A model generated the notes under the pieces. The model saw only the letters and a list, made by a program, of their open reading frames with translations. It was not told the DNA's origin and searched no databases. A stretch of DNA of 64,000 bases from Dipetalonema caudispina (Eukaryota > Nematoda > Chromadorea > Rhabditida > Onchocercidae): assembly GCA_013365325.1 (NCBI GenBank), contig JABVXV010000210.1:48637-112636 (forward strand), read 5' to 3'. Of this stretch, positions 1-17,138 are shown piece after piece. Position numbers and translations under genes: made by a program. Positions within the stretch are counted from its first letter, which is position 1; every line of letters begins with the position of its first letter.

Positions 1-129
1 AAATTTAATAATCAAAATTTCGGGAACAATAAAAATTCTTGATGGAATCTATAATAATGGGTCATTTAAATTCATTTTAGAATTTACAAGTATCAATGCA
101 ACAAAATTTATTTGTCTAATTAACAAACA

Positions 130-337
130 TTAGGAATTTAAAAATTCATGAAAAAATTGATTTAAATAATATGATGCATTTTTGTGAAGCAATTTCGTTG
201 AAACTAACGCTTTTTTAGCAGCACATTGTATAATACTTAAAATGATCAGTGTTGATGCGATAATGTTACTGAATAATGATAGGATACAAGTGATCATGAT
301 GATAAGAGCCATATTGTCTTCTTGAATTATCTCTTTT
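130..337 (-). CDS. candidate exon of a small hydrophobic membrane protein
   Basis: The frame is open from an acceptor-like site (ATTCCAG, minus strand, next to position 338) down to a stop at 130. It encodes a strongly hydrophobic stretch beginning MALIIMITCILSLFSNIIAS, followed by a short Lys- and Asn-containing tail. This would fit the last exon of a small membrane protein. It lies downstream of two related-looking exons on the same strand (788-999 and 2698-2901), so it could be a third member of a local family. No family is recognised, upstream exons were not found, and chance hydrophobic reading in AT-rich DNA is possible. Confidence 0.3.
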
Positions 338-701
338 CTGGAATATAAATCCTGATAGAATTTAAGCTATGATTGATTGATTGAAACATTTGGTATAGAA
401 GAGAAGTCTATATTTCCGGTTTGATTTTTCATCGAGAAAATTAGCTGCTAGATTGTTGAAAGAAATGAACTATCCTATCCTGAACAGGATGATATGAGAG
501 CAGCGGAAGAACCAACCAGCTATCAGCAATCCTTGAGTGAGAAAATACCTTATCATTCATATTCATACTCTTCATATATGTGATTTTCCTAATATTTTCA
601 GGTTATCAATGAAAGTCTGCTATAAATAGCTTCTAGAATCTTTTAGATGTTCATTGTTTCTGATATGATATTAGCTGAAGCGGTCATTTCAAAAAGCTAT
701 T

Positions 702-819
702 TTAAAATGTTTGTTAATCCAATTAAGTTTTTCATATTTCTAACTTCTTATTTATTGCTGTAACATTTAGTCGTTTTCAATATAAATTCATTCAAAGATA
801 ATCAAATCGATGAAATCAA
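702..819. repeat. direct duplication, copy 1 (partner 2612-2729)
   Basis: About 118 bp matches 2612-2729 with six substitutions by eye (about 95%) and no gap. It spans the last codons and 3' flank of two minus-strand membrane-protein reading frames. This points to a tandem gene duplication rather than a mobile element. Confidence 0.85.
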
Positions 820-999
820 ATTCGAAAAATATCCTTGAAGAGAAATAAATGGTAAATTAGTCAGTACATTAAGTAATACCTCAAATATTTTCACAAAAAC
901 TTCAAAGGCATTAACGAGTAAAACATTTCTTCCACGGAAACTGTTGTAATTCTCATTGCTGATATTAGTTGGTATATTTATTATTTTCGAAATTAACAT
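788..999 (-). pseudogene. fragment related to the membrane-protein gene at 2698-3273, probably broken
   Basis: The minus strand carries a hydrophobic open stretch (residues such as FEVFVKIFEVLLNVLTNLPF). The last dozen codons, in a different frame, read FDFIDLIIFE followed by a stop at 788-790. That tail matches the end of the exon at 2698-2901 (FDFIDLIIIE, stop). The upstream part NENYNSF resembles NEKYYGGSF in the other copy. The shift between frames suggests a decayed tandem paralogue, unless an unrecognised intron restores the phase. The 3' flank is shared with the second copy (see the duplication entry). Confidence 0.35.
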
Positions 1000-2611
1000 C
1001 GAAAATTGCTAGCAATGATGTATAATACTTAAAGTAGTCCATTACATTCTCTAATTTAAAACTAATGAAAAGTAACAAATAATTAATCAACCCAAAACAT
1101 CATTTGCTCTGTTTACGTGATAATTACATCACGTAAACGTGGAAACTTCATTCTAAATATTCAAGTTGTTGAAGCGATTAGTTCACGAAAGATTTTTAAC
1201 AATAAAAGTGGATAAAGTTGGTAAATTATTTTTACTTTTTTACACTACAAAATTTATTTGCTGGGAATTCTCTGAATAATTAACTATTTTATGGGATGAT
1301 ATCACAATGAAGGTAATAATATTTAATGATAACGTTAATATCATCACTTTGTAATCATTATTGCTGTGTAAAACTTCCAATTTTGTTATCATTCACAATC
1401 CAGATCGTTTATCCTTATCGTATTTTTGTCTGCATTATCAATATTTATACATTTGTTACCTATATATTAGCATAATTTTACCAATTTGATAATTTTCTAA
1501 TCTTAAAATTAAAACATAACTTCTGTCAATGATTCCTTATTTGAACAATATTTAAATGAAGCGTATAAGAAAGTTTTTCAATAATTCAGTGATTATGAAA
1601 TGTAAGCATTGCGGAGACATCTAAAATCAAAAAAAAAAAAAATTCCAATACAATTTGGTTTTTAAATTTTACTAAGCTTCTTTAATGATTAAGCACATTT
1701 TGCCAAAAGTACAGTTATGATATGTATATTTATTTGTACTTTTTTTTTTTCTTCTTTTAAACAATTTGATTGCAAAAAATCACTTCTTCAATGATAATGA
1801 TGATAATTTCTCATGTTATCTTTACGTTTCCATTACGTATGAATTATCACTGAATCTTTTGATAAGCAGTTTATCATATATGCATCTGTGATCATATTGC
1901 ATACTGCCATCCATGTAAATGCCTCAACAAAGTTAAATATTATTTAGTAAAAAATTAAACTTCCAAGATATTTGCTAAAATTTTCTTAAGGTCAAATTTC
2001 TCTTAAATATCCAATAATTATGCAATAACAATATATTAACTCTTTAATTGAACTATCTTGCATTCTTGGCTAATTAAAAAAAAAAAAAAGGACATGATAG
2101 AATGAAATTTATTGGAAGAAAGGATTGAAATGATTTAAAAGTGGATGAAAAAAAAAAAAGTATAATTATTTATAAATAGATATTAACAATGATTAAACTT
2201 CGATATAACATAGCACGAAGATAAGCTGATGTTACGAGATAAGCTGTTAATAAGCCATATGGGACACTGAACCACATTAGTCTGCTAACCTATAAATTTA
2301 CAATAGAATAACTTAGGTAAATTTATCAGTACCAATTTTTTTTTTTTTTTTCATCTTACATATATGATATCATCAATGTTTATATTTTCCTCCCTGACTG
2401 GCTATCAATCAAAATTCTAATATGTAAAAAATATATCAAGTCCGTTACATGTTTGCATCAGATCTGATATGTTTTTTTTTTTTTTTTTTTTTTTTGCTTA
2501 GGTCAATGTAAATTCAATACGTAAATTACTTACTAATTATATTTGAATAAGAAATTAATGATCAAAAGCAAATTATTCGAAAGGATAGTAAAAATATGAC
2601 CATTTTTAGGA

Positions 2612-2729
2612 TTAAAATGTTTGTTAATCCAAATAAGTTTTTCATATTTCTAACTCATTATTTATTGTTGTAACATTTAGCCGTTTTCAATATAAATTCA
2701 TTCAATGATAATCAAATCGATGAAATCAA
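2612..2729. repeat. direct duplication, copy 2 (partner 702-819)
   Basis: This is the second copy of the 118-bp segment, offset by 1,910 bp. It overlaps the stop codon and 3' flank of the exon at 2698-2901. Confidence 0.85.
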
Positions 2730-3273
2730 ATAGTTTTGATAATTTTGCAAATTTTGCTACAAAAAAGAGAAAGCAATTAATAACCCAAATATATTTTTCG
2801 TGTAATCCAGCAAAGATATCTGCTACAGCGATAAATGTCCAAATGACAAGAAATACGAGTGAGATAAATCCGATCACAAGCATAAAACTGCCCCCATAAT
2901 ACTTTTCATTTGCGAGAACAATAATTGCATTTATTGTCGAAATCAAGCTCGTTATCTATTTATCATATTATTAATAGTTTGAGAAAATTTTCAATCTCTA
3001 ATTAAATCTTATTTTGAAAATTTCATCAAATTTGACACATTCTTCCAATCACTACTACTATTTTCTTGAAAAATATTTTCAATCTGATTTAGTGAATATC
3101 ATTTCCATCTATGATATCATATCACAAGAGATGAATGCTAATGATAATAAGCAATAAAAGAGAAACATACTGCGGCAAAAACACGCATAAGAAGAATAGC
3201 AATACCAAAACTATCCATAATTAAAAATTGTCTAATAGTGATTGAAAAACCACCACACGTAAAATCACAACTA
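2698..3273 (-). CDS. partial gene for a small multi-membrane-segment protein, function unknown
   Basis: Two minus-strand exons join in phase: 3273-3171 (acceptor TTTTCAG, donor GTATGT) and 2901-2698. The joined peptide contains CDFTCGG, the hydrophobic MDSFGIAILLMRVFAA, then YYGGSFMLVIGFISLVFLVI, further hydrophobic residues, and ends FDFIDLIIIE before the stop. At least three likely membrane segments are visible. The 5' exon(s) were not found, so the start and N-terminus are missing. The general layout resembles small four-pass membrane proteins, but I do not recognise the family. Related fragments lie further along the same strand (130-337 and 788-999), so this may be part of a local gene family. 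Splice choices are inferred. Confidence 0.45.
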
Positions 3274-5976
3274 CTGAAAATGTTTGGCACAATAATACTT
3301 TGACAATTTTACATATCATTTCATAGTAAATAATTTTAAAGAATTTTAAATTAAAATATTTTGTAGAAATTTCTCTAAACATAGCGGTATTTTTCTTTTT
3401 TCTTTTTTTATGATTTAATTAAATAAACCATATTGCACCACTATACTTTTTGCTGATTAAAAGTCCAATTTGAGTATTGTAAACGTGTAGCTAATTTGGA
3501 ATTTATTTCATTTTTATAAATTTTTAACAAATGGGAAAAATATTATTACTTTGATGATTTTATTTGAAATTTCTGATAACTGAAAGATTATTTGATCATT
3601 TAGTATAGTTTTACCGTTTTTGACATAACACAACATCGAAAAAAAATTTACGATGTTAATTATTATAAAATAGAATAAACAATTTAGGAAACAAATTTAA
3701 TTCAATAAAAGTGAATATCAAATTATGTAGTGAAATTAATATCTTCTAGGTGCTTTCTTACTGAACAATTTCATCATGTATTCAGCATTGTAGGTTACCA
3801 TTCATTTTGAAACATTAGAAATTCGCGTCAATTTTGCGCACTTTACTCATTAACGATTGACAAATGTAGAGTTTCAACTTAGCTACAATTCAGATCGTAA
3901 ATTTCCCACTATGTCGTTGATATGCTTCGGGATAGTACAGTTAACTTCAAGTAGTAATATTCGTTTATGAGATTGATATCTTGTTCAAGATATGCTTATG
4001 AAAAGAAAAACATGTTGAAGTGAAGTTTACAATAAAATTATTATTATCAGAAATCAAGTGTTTATAATATGCTATAAGGAGGAATCTTTTGAAGAATGTT
4101 GAAATGCTCAAAATATCGATGAATTAAAAACTGTACTTAATAGAATGTTTTGCAATTCAAGTGATTGATTTAATGTTTTTATTATGATGTAAGATCAAGA
4201 GAATATAAATCAAATTTTATTCGGAAAGGATGCATATAAACAGAATGATAGTGCATATTTACGCCGAATCTATTTTCAAGTAGTATGAATAACTCAAAAG
4301 TTATTAAACTAGAAATATCATTTTCGAATAGATTTTGTCACCAAATATTAATGTTTTGTGAAGCTTTTCGTTTTTTATTAATTATCAATAAAAAAAAAGA
4401 AATCCATTTCCATTAAAAAAAAAACCATAGCATGATATTTTTTACTAAAATACAAGATAAAGATAAAATATATTTGCAGCTTACATATACATAATAATAC
4501 AAAAAATTAATACACTAAAGCTGGCAAATCTTCTCCATTTTATGAAAAATATGACTTGTTCTGAAGAGAACAAAAAAAAAAGACGAAAAATTAGGTTAGC
4601 CATCATAACAATACATAAGCATCTTAACATTATACATCGTAAAATACACGAAGATAAAATTGATGAAGATTATTTTAACACTACAAATATATGTTATATA
4701 TAGATAATCAATACCTCAGAGCACTTTTTATTAACTTAATGCACATTAAATATCATCATTTTGGGGTCTCAACCTTTCAGGATATTGCCATTTCCTATTT
4801 CTCTCTTAGATATCATTGAACAATGTGTAACATCTACTTGTTACTGATGATAAACGTAAATATACACTAACCTAATGCTTTGAATGCAATTTGTATCTAT
4901 TCACAGAGCAAAGAATTTTTCGTTTTCTGCAATTAAATTAAGCATACATGAAAAAAGTGATGATAAAATTTAGGAAGTAAAACATCGAATGAACCGGGAA
5001 AAAATAAAGCATTCGTAATAAAAGTTATTACCAATAGGACAATGTAACAACTGATTCAAAAACAAACATTTTCAATGTTAAAAAAGACCTAACTTCAACA
5101 AGCTGCTTATCTTGATGACTGAGTTTCAGTGAGTGAAAACAACAACGAAAAGCTCACCAGATTTTACATAACAAAGTCATTAGAAAAATTGTTAATGAAA
5201 GGAAGGATCCTTCAACACGCAATTGTCGATATATTTGATACGTTCACAATATTTATGGAGATACGGAATGAGGATTAGTCAGCACCATCTCTCACAAAAA
5301 GTGAGAGTGAAAGAATTCCCTGGAGTCAGGTATGTACTAATCTTCAATGATCTGCTATACACTTTTCTATTTTTTTTGAAGACCAAAAAAATAGCTGCTT
5401 TAACTTCTGAAAATTATAAAAGAAAAAAGACAAATCATAATGAAATTGAGAAAGACTAGTACAGCAAATGAGGTCACCTGGGCAATTCACGGCGCAAAAA
5501 TTAAATCAATATTCGACAGCATTAAGAGTTTCAATCACAATATAATCTTAAAACTTCTGAAAATTGACATAAGAAATAAAATAAATTAACCAGCATAATT
5601 TTATTGCATCACATAATTTGACCGGATATTGAAACCAGTAATGAAGAGTCAGAAAGAACATGAAGCATTGAAATTTTTGAAACATAATCTTCCAAATTCA
5701 AGATCGAATGAAAGAGCTATGAAAATTTGAAAGCTTTAAATCGTAGATTTTCTAAAAAATATGATACTTATTGTGCTGGAACGGTCAAATACATAGTACA
5801 CAATAAATTTCAAGCAGATGAGAAATTCGACAAAAGAGATAGTGTGATACTGTTTAAGATATTTTTACAAAAGTCAGATGAATAAAAAAAAAAACCTATA
5901 AGCGATTTTTCAACGCACGCTTTTCTTTTCCCTTTTAGCAATTTGAATTGAAGGCATGAACTTACGAACAATATTT
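3274..5976. other. gene-poor AT-rich stretch
   Basis: No supported gene was found. It holds many short poly-A runs and AT-rich sequence. A plus-strand frame at 5223-5459 has a donor-like GTATGT after the peptide KEFPGV, but no partner exon or recognisable domain, so it is not called. The left part should contain the missing 5' exon(s) of the membrane-protein gene. The right end is the 3' flank of the mannosidase gene. Confidence 0.5.
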
Positions 5977-10010
<4,034 letters not shown>

Positions 10011-12363
10011 TGTTTTAAATACATTATTAATTTACCATTATTATTCCTCTACCAAATCTACAATAAATATTTCATTGCAAATATAGCAAAAGATCAATCA
10101 AATCGACCAATGAAACATTCTGATAAATTATACTTAAATACTTTTACACTTTGTTAAGTATATACATATGAAAGGAAAAATAAAATCTTCTTAATGAGAA
10201 AAAAAAGAAGAAAAATTTTTATATTTGTTTAATTGTATCCAACAAAATCTCATTGCATAATTTCGAATAAAATTTGATTTTAAAGATATGTAAAAAAAAA
10301 AAAAAAAATTCTTAATAAATGTATATGGAAGGAGAAGGGGAGAAGTCAATAATATCAAAATTAATTAACTAAATAAATACAAATTGTATTATCAGTATAT
10401 TTACTGTAGAGGTAAACAAATTAAAGAGTATGAAATACCATAAATTATCATATAGATATCTTGCTTTTATCATAACATTGTTGTTAATATATGCTGAATA
10501 TTGCGTTCATTAGCAAAATCCTGAAAATGAAATGAGATGAAAAAGATGCACTGAAGAAGTTTCATATTTGTTAATTAATTTATAATTAATGTAAGCATTA
10601 TTCTATCATCTCAGCTAACATAATATCTTGTAATATTAGCAATATACAACATTTGATAATATCTAAACAATTTCACTCCATAACAATCATCAATGAGAAT
10701 AAATAAGTTCCACGTGGCAAATTGTCTATTAACCGTTCGGTCGATATATATTTCTATCACATGACTGAGATGTGTTGTATTTTTTTTTGACAGCTAAATT
10801 TGGGTGGAAATTTGCATAATGCAAATTTAGACACTCATTTTTAGTGAGAAAAATTAATCCGCAGAGATAAATAAACCAAATTATAGTCATTCTAATTTCT
10901 TATTGGAAATCGAATTAAAAAATTTCAATTCTTATCAGGAAATTAAATCTTCATCCGGAAATGAAAATAGCAATGATTTTATATTTCCCAAATCGATAAT
11001 TTAGTTTTATCACCATCATTTGATCATGTAATCATCATAGTAAGGGAATGATCGGATTGAATTTTAATCCGGAAATTGAATGAAAATAGCATTAACTTAC
11101 ATTTCCCAAATTGATAATTTAGTTTTATCACCATCATTTGATCATGTAATCATCATAGTAAGGGAATGATCGGATTGAATTTTAATCCGGAAATTGAATG
11201 AAAATAGCATTAACTTACATTTCCCAAATTGATAATTTAGTTTTATCACCATCATTTGATCATGTAATCATCATAGTAAGGGAATGATCGGATTGAATTT
11301 TCATCCGGAAATTGAATGAAAATAGCATTAACTTACATTTCCCAAATTGATAATTTAGTTTTATTACCATCATTTGATCATGTAATCATTATAGTAAGGG
11401 AATGATCGGATAAGTAGTGTATCATTTAATTAATTGTTTCTCACTATGAATTATCCTTGGAAAAATTCCCGAATTTTTTTTTTTTTTTTTTTTTTGTTAT
11501 CTTCAAGAGAAAAAATTTCAATGAATTTTCATCGATTATATTATCGATTATTATTTTATGTTTATTTTTATCATTAAGTTATGCAATGAAATGTGACAAT
11601 TTGGGATAATTCTATCATTGGAATTGATAATTTTTTGAAATTTATTCGAATTAAATGTCATTAAAATTATTCATTAAATATTTCATCATTACTTTCTTCC
11701 TAAATATCAATATTTAACAAGCGAATTTCATTTACATTTACTGACATTTAGTAATATCATTTGATTATTGATGACAATTTGATAATATCAAAAGTAATAT
11801 AATAGTGATAATTTTTATGAGATATTTATTTTATATTTTATAAATTCCCAATAATTGTCTATTCCATAATTTTATTTATTTATAATATTTCAAATTTATT
11901 TGTATTTCAATACACCGCAAAAAAAAAAAAAAATTGGGTAATGATATTTTGTATTGTATTTTAAATTTTAACTTTTGTATCATCACTTATAGGAAGAATA
12001 TGTATAAGATCGTTATGTATATACAAATGACAAATTTTGCATTTGATGATGAATAATTAATGAACTGAAATATCTCAGATATTCTGATAATCATTCAGGA
12101 TATAAATTGTTATATTCTATCAGTAATATCTTCTTACATTGATAAAAGTATTGATCATTTTTTGTTTTACAGTTCATGAAATTTACGCTAATGTTATCAT
12201 TTTGAATATTTTGAATTCTATAAATTGAATGAAAATTTATTTATCTTCTTTCAGTTATGTTTTTCTTCGTTGACTTCTTCACAACATTAAATCCAAATTT
12301 AACAAATTATAAGAGAACTGGAATTTCAAATTCTTAATTTACTATCAATCATGCAAATTGATA
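10011..12363. other. intergenic region between mannosidase 5' end and the secreted-protein gene
   Basis: This is the presumed promoter region of the mannosidase gene (right of 10010) and the 3' flank of the next minus-strand gene. Apart from the 118-bp tandem repeat and homopolymer runs (e.g. 11477-11495 poly-T), I see no gene. Confidence 0.5.
10950..11411. repeat. 118-bp tandem repeat, about four copies
   Basis: The anchor TTCCCAAAT recurs at about 10985, 11103, 11221 and 11339, an exact 118-bp period. The two central units are almost identical and the flanking ones slightly diverged. Each unit holds a short palindrome, CGGATT-7 nt-AATCCG, and the motif ATCATTTGATCATGTAATCATC. The last unit ends at GGAATGATCGGAT. 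No coding potential was seen. Confidence 0.93.
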
Positions 12364-15300
12364 TTAACCTCTTAAATCATCATAATACATGGCATAATAA
12401 TCACTGTCTTCTCGGAAATTCCTCGTTGTTGTCGTAGGAATTGATCTTCTTACAGTTATGCCGGAATAACGGGTTGTTGTTGTTGGGATGCTAGAAATGA
12501 TAGCCTGTTTACGAATAATTGTTGTTTTTTCCATAAAAGGTTTGTAAGTTACTGGAATATAAGGACGTCGTAGTCGTCGAAAAGTGGTAACAGTTTGTCG
12601 GCTGAAAGTTAAGACAAGATTGCAACAACTGATTTAGGGAATTATCCTATTGAAATTTCCCAGAAAAGGATTTTTAAAAAATCAGAAATTCATGCAAAAA
12701 AAAATCAATAAACAATGAGATAAAAAAATCAAAGAACAAATGAGGAAGCAAACTTTGAGATTTTTACTGGTATCGGTGTGGTAGCATCGATTATTATTTT
12801 GGTCTGTCCGATTTGGTCAATATTTTCGGAGATTTCGGGCAGTGCTAGATCTATATCCGGAATTACAAGAGATACTTTGGTTCGCATCAAAGATGCTATC
12901 GTAGTAGTTTCCGTTTTCGCAACGACATCTGGTTTAACAATCGTTTCAATACCATCAATATCTGTGTCACTGTCAACCTGAAAATATTTGTGGACAATTT
13001 TGTTAAATGATATTTTACTCCAAAGCATTACTAATTCATTCATAATTTCTTATCATCATTTAATACTTACTGTCTAATCTATTTATTCTTTCATATGTTA
13101 AATGGAGCGGTATTTATAAATGGAAATGCCAGATGATCCAAACCTACGGCGTTGTAATAGTCGATTGCATCAATGTTTTCCGCAATTTCAGGTAATTCTT
13201 CGACAGTTGGTTTCTTCGGTTTCCTGAACTCACCATCATGATCAGTATTACCATTTTCAACCATCTTACTGAAATCGATGCCGATATCGCCATCTTCTGG
13301 ACCAATTTCTGTGAAAAGCTAACTTTGATAATTCTTGAGAAATTGCTCTTCATATGTACCTTCTTTTTAAATTGCTTCATCATATTTCTTCATCAAAGCA
13401 GAAACAATTGATAATTGATACCTTTATTATTATTTTTCGATGATTTACCAGCACTAGCAATACTACCAAACAAATTTCCTATACTGTTACGATCACCCTT
13501 ATCGCCTGCTCCACTCATGAATTGAGCGATCAGATCAGGATTTGAAATGAGATCACCGAGAATCTCCCATCCTTTTGGATCTTGAATTAGCTGCAGTGCT
13601 GTCTACAACAATTTGCATAAATATTCTTCCGGGTCTTTCCAAATTCGACTCAAGTTTAGAAGTTTAGAGTGAGGGCATAATTTAGACTAAGAGGTCAAAA
13701 ATGATCCATAATTATTAAAAAATGGTAAAAATTTTTGTCAGCCATAATATAAATTCGATTCATTTATGCTTTACGTAGCTTATTTAATTTTGCATTATTT
13801 ATGATCCGAATTTGTTAATCTATAAATTGAAAAAAAAAAAAGCTTTTACCTGAAAGTTAATGAAAAATTCACTTTTCCGGAATTCATCAATAGCTTTGTA
13901 AATATCTCCACAACTAAGTCGATTACAAATTCCCAGCATTTCTGGTAAATTAAAAATACGCTCATCGAAGCTTCCCTTTGAACCCGTTAAAAATGCTTCA
14001 AAAATTTTTGCAAAATCGATTGGTTTTGCTGAAAAAAAAAAAAAAAAAAAGAAAAAAAGAAAGAAAATTGAGAGGAATAAATACATTTATTAGGAAACAC
14101 TATGAACATTGGATACATTAACAGTGATAACGTAAATTTAACTTCAATGATAAAAAAATATATGGGAAAAATTTTGAAATATTTTCTTATATCAATAAAG
14201 ATAAAGCAAATGTTGCAAGAAATAGAAAGTTTGCCACAGATAATGGGTGATAAAAAAAAAAAAAAGAAATTGATCCATTATAGGATGGAAATGATTAATT
14301 CGAGATCAAAAATGACAAGAATGATTAATCCATGGATCATCGTGTAATTTGTATTAGGAAGCGCTGTTGTACTATATCTTCATATCGGATAAATTTTTAA
14401 ACAGTGTAACATATGATAGGTATTCGATGAATATATCATATTTGATCTTTACATTAGCATTTGTCTAATTTATTTTATTAAATTAACATCTAATGGAATA
14501 ATTTTTTGAAAATTTAATAATTGTTGATGAAATTTAGCATGTTTTACCATTTCCATAGCTGTCTAAATATAAATGTGATTGTAAGTAGTCCTTTTCTCTC
14601 TCTCCCTCTCTCTCTCTCTCTTGTATCCTTCCTCATTTGTCTGAATGTATCAATTGAATTTAAAATTTAGTAAGAATTATTGAAATTAATTTGTGATAAG
14701 TTAATGAGTCATGATGGATTAGGACAGCGATGGCCGAGTGGTTAAGGCGTTGGACTTAAGTTCCAATGGACGTAAGTCCTCGTGGGTTCGAACCCCACTC
14801 GCTGTAACACAGTTTTAGCAGCTGTCAATAACAAATGTTGTATAAAAATAAAAGAAAGATTGCTGCTTTGATAGGTCTTGTAGTTATTTTTAGGATATTG
14901 TCAAACATTTCTGTAGGATTCTGAAGTCGTTGGAAAGAAATTGGTCCAGTAACTTTTAACCTTTCTTGCTACAATTTTATAAGGCTATTTCTGGTTGCAC
15001 TATGGTTGTTTTTTTTTTTAAAAAAAAAAAAATCTTTGATAGAATTTTCTTGATCTCTAAAGATGTCCAACAAAAAATTGATAATTGAACAGATCATCTA
15101 CTCTACTGCATAAGAAGTTAATAAATTTCAACCATTAATCTTATTGAAAAAAAAAAAAATTAATTTAATAATAATTGAAGAAAAAAAAAAAAAAAAAAAT
15201 TGAAGGACTAACCGTCTACCAAGAAATCAGGTAGTAATGATAAATCTGATTGATGATAACTATCAGTTGTTTGGCTATTATCATTGATATTTTTGTTGGT

Positions 15301-17138
15301 CGTAGTTCTATCTTTTATTTTCCCCGTAATTTTACGCCGATCATCGAGGATATGGAAAACGGCTGTCAGTACACCATTTGGACCAAATAGCAATTCTGCC
15401 CATGCCATATCTTCTATTATTGTTTTACCTTGAAAAATTTTGGTGTAATTTAAATATCTTCATAAACAAATCAAATTTCCATTAAGCTGAAAAAATCAAT
15501 AAACGATTAAAAAGTCCAATGATAACATGGAAGATTATGAAAGAAGTGTAATTTCTCAAAAACTATAACAATTGATGAAATTGATGAAAATAGTCGGATA
15601 TCAAATTCTAAAGCCATTTTTACAAGAGTACCAGAAGTACTCTTACTTCTTGAGTAAGAGTTAAGATTAAGTTAGATATTTTTCGATATCTGATAGGATT
15701 GGCTAAATTAGGATCGAAATAAAGTGATTCAACGATCTGAATTTGAGCAAATCGTTTACATTTCAAATGAAATTTACATCGAATATATCAACAAGCGTCA
15801 AAATTTCAAAATTACTATATAAGAAATTCTCATACCGTAACTTTATATTTTATATTAATTATATCATACTTCGAAGATTGTTTTTGAGTGTGACACTTGG
15901 CGTATCACCGAAATTCGATAGCGATTTTCTTCCCAGTTGAAATTCACGTGATGCTAATGGTTGTTGTATTGGTTGTCTTCTTTGAATACTTTGCTAGAAT
16001 AAATTTTAAAAAGCAATAAAATTTTAGGATTTTATAATTTTAAATCTTTCAATTTCATTTGGAAAAAGATCCATGCTCATCTCAGAATGCCTTGAACAGG
16101 AACTTTGCTATTGATAAATTGGTCATTCTGTTCTTGAGCAGCCATTCGTTGAAATAAGCTTAACATATCAGCAGCACTTCGAACCAATGATGAAAGTTGA
16201 GAGGGCAATTGCTTATTATTTCCTAAAACAAACTTTGGTATATTTAACTCTCGAAGAGTGAAATTTTAACATCGTTTTATTGATTTCCTGCTATTTAATT
16301 AGTTCTAATCAATTTGGCTGATTTGATGAGTGTTTTATTCAATGTCAAAACGGAATTTGAAGAATGAAAGATGTCTAATTATTCCGAATGGTATAATTAA
16401 CTGAATCAATCAGTTTATCTACAAAATTATGCACTCTGTATTTTATTTTTTATTTGTCGGATCCTTCTTTTTCATTTCAAAAATTTTTTCCAACCATAAA
16501 TAATTAGACTTATCGTTTAGTTTAAAATAATTCCAGCTAAATGGCATATCTTTGAGGTATTACTGCAGCAGATAAAACAATAAGATCAATGCTACAAATT
16601 TATGAGGGTATAAATTACTTAAACATGATCGATAGTGTTCATCAATCATGCACTTTTCAATAATATTATAAGAATAGATAATCTTAAAAGATAGATCATT
16701 TTAAATTTAATGAATTAACTGACATTCCAATATTAATTGATGTTACTTACCACTTTTCATTCCATGCAATGGTAACGTATTTGAATCATTTGGCAATTTA
16801 TTGCTCGTTGAATTTCGCTGCCGAATTTTCAACAGTTCACGATTTTTCTGTACAGTTAAATCATTTTGCTGACAATTTTTCAATGCACATAAGCCGACTA
16901 TATTATCACTAACAAACTTCTGCCTTGTAAGGATGCCAAATTGTTTTGGCTTATAAATAGTTAGATTTCTGTTAAATTGCGAGATTTGATTGGTTTTGTT
17001 CAAAAATCGGTAATTTCGCCGAAATCCCGTTATATTAGCAGTTGGAAATATCACAGCACAGCGAAGTTCAACAATATAAATTAAGATAAGAAATGTAAGA
17101 ATTAAAAATTTCAGTAAATTGACGATGATCGCATTCAT
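12364..17138 (-). CDS. secreted protein of unknown function, 600 aa, nine exons
   Basis: Exons (minus): 17138-16751, 16222-16104, 15993-15870, 15428-15213, 14028-13850, 13602-13449, 13308-13148, 12977-12754, 12601-12364. All phases agree. The N-terminus MNAIIVNLLKFLILTFLILI followed by YIVELRCA is a clear signal peptide. The first exon stays open upstream to an ATG at 17213, but the later start gives the better signal peptide. The middle contains AKPIDFAKIFEAFLTGSKG, a Cys pair in ICNRLSCGDI, and ALQLIQDPKGWEILGDLI. The C-terminal third is acidic, then basic and Thr-rich, ending DSDYYAMYYDDLRG. No known domain is recognised. The exon 2 donor (AAA|GTTCCT) is weak but keeps phase. A tRNA gene lies antisense in intron 4. 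Its neighbour at 18851 is also a secreted unknown on the same strand and may be a distant paralogue. Confidence 0.8.
14594..14622. repeat. (CT)n microsatellite
   Basis: A TC/CT-rich run with one CCC interruption, inside intron 4 of the secreted-protein gene and about 100 bp upstream of the tRNA. Confidence 0.85.
14724..14806 (+). tRNA. trnL-UAA: tRNA-Leu (anticodon UAA)
   Basis: The acceptor stem ACAGCGA pairs with TCGCTGT. The A box (TGGCCGAGTGG) and B box (GGGTTCGAACCCC) are present. The anticodon stem TGGA/TCCA encloses the loop CTTAAGT, giving UAA. A long variable arm (GGACGTAAGTCC region) is typical of tRNA-Leu. There is no intron. A TTTT terminator follows within about 10 bp. It is nested in intron 4 of the minus-strand gene at 12364-17138, on the opposite strand. 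Confidence 0.96.
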
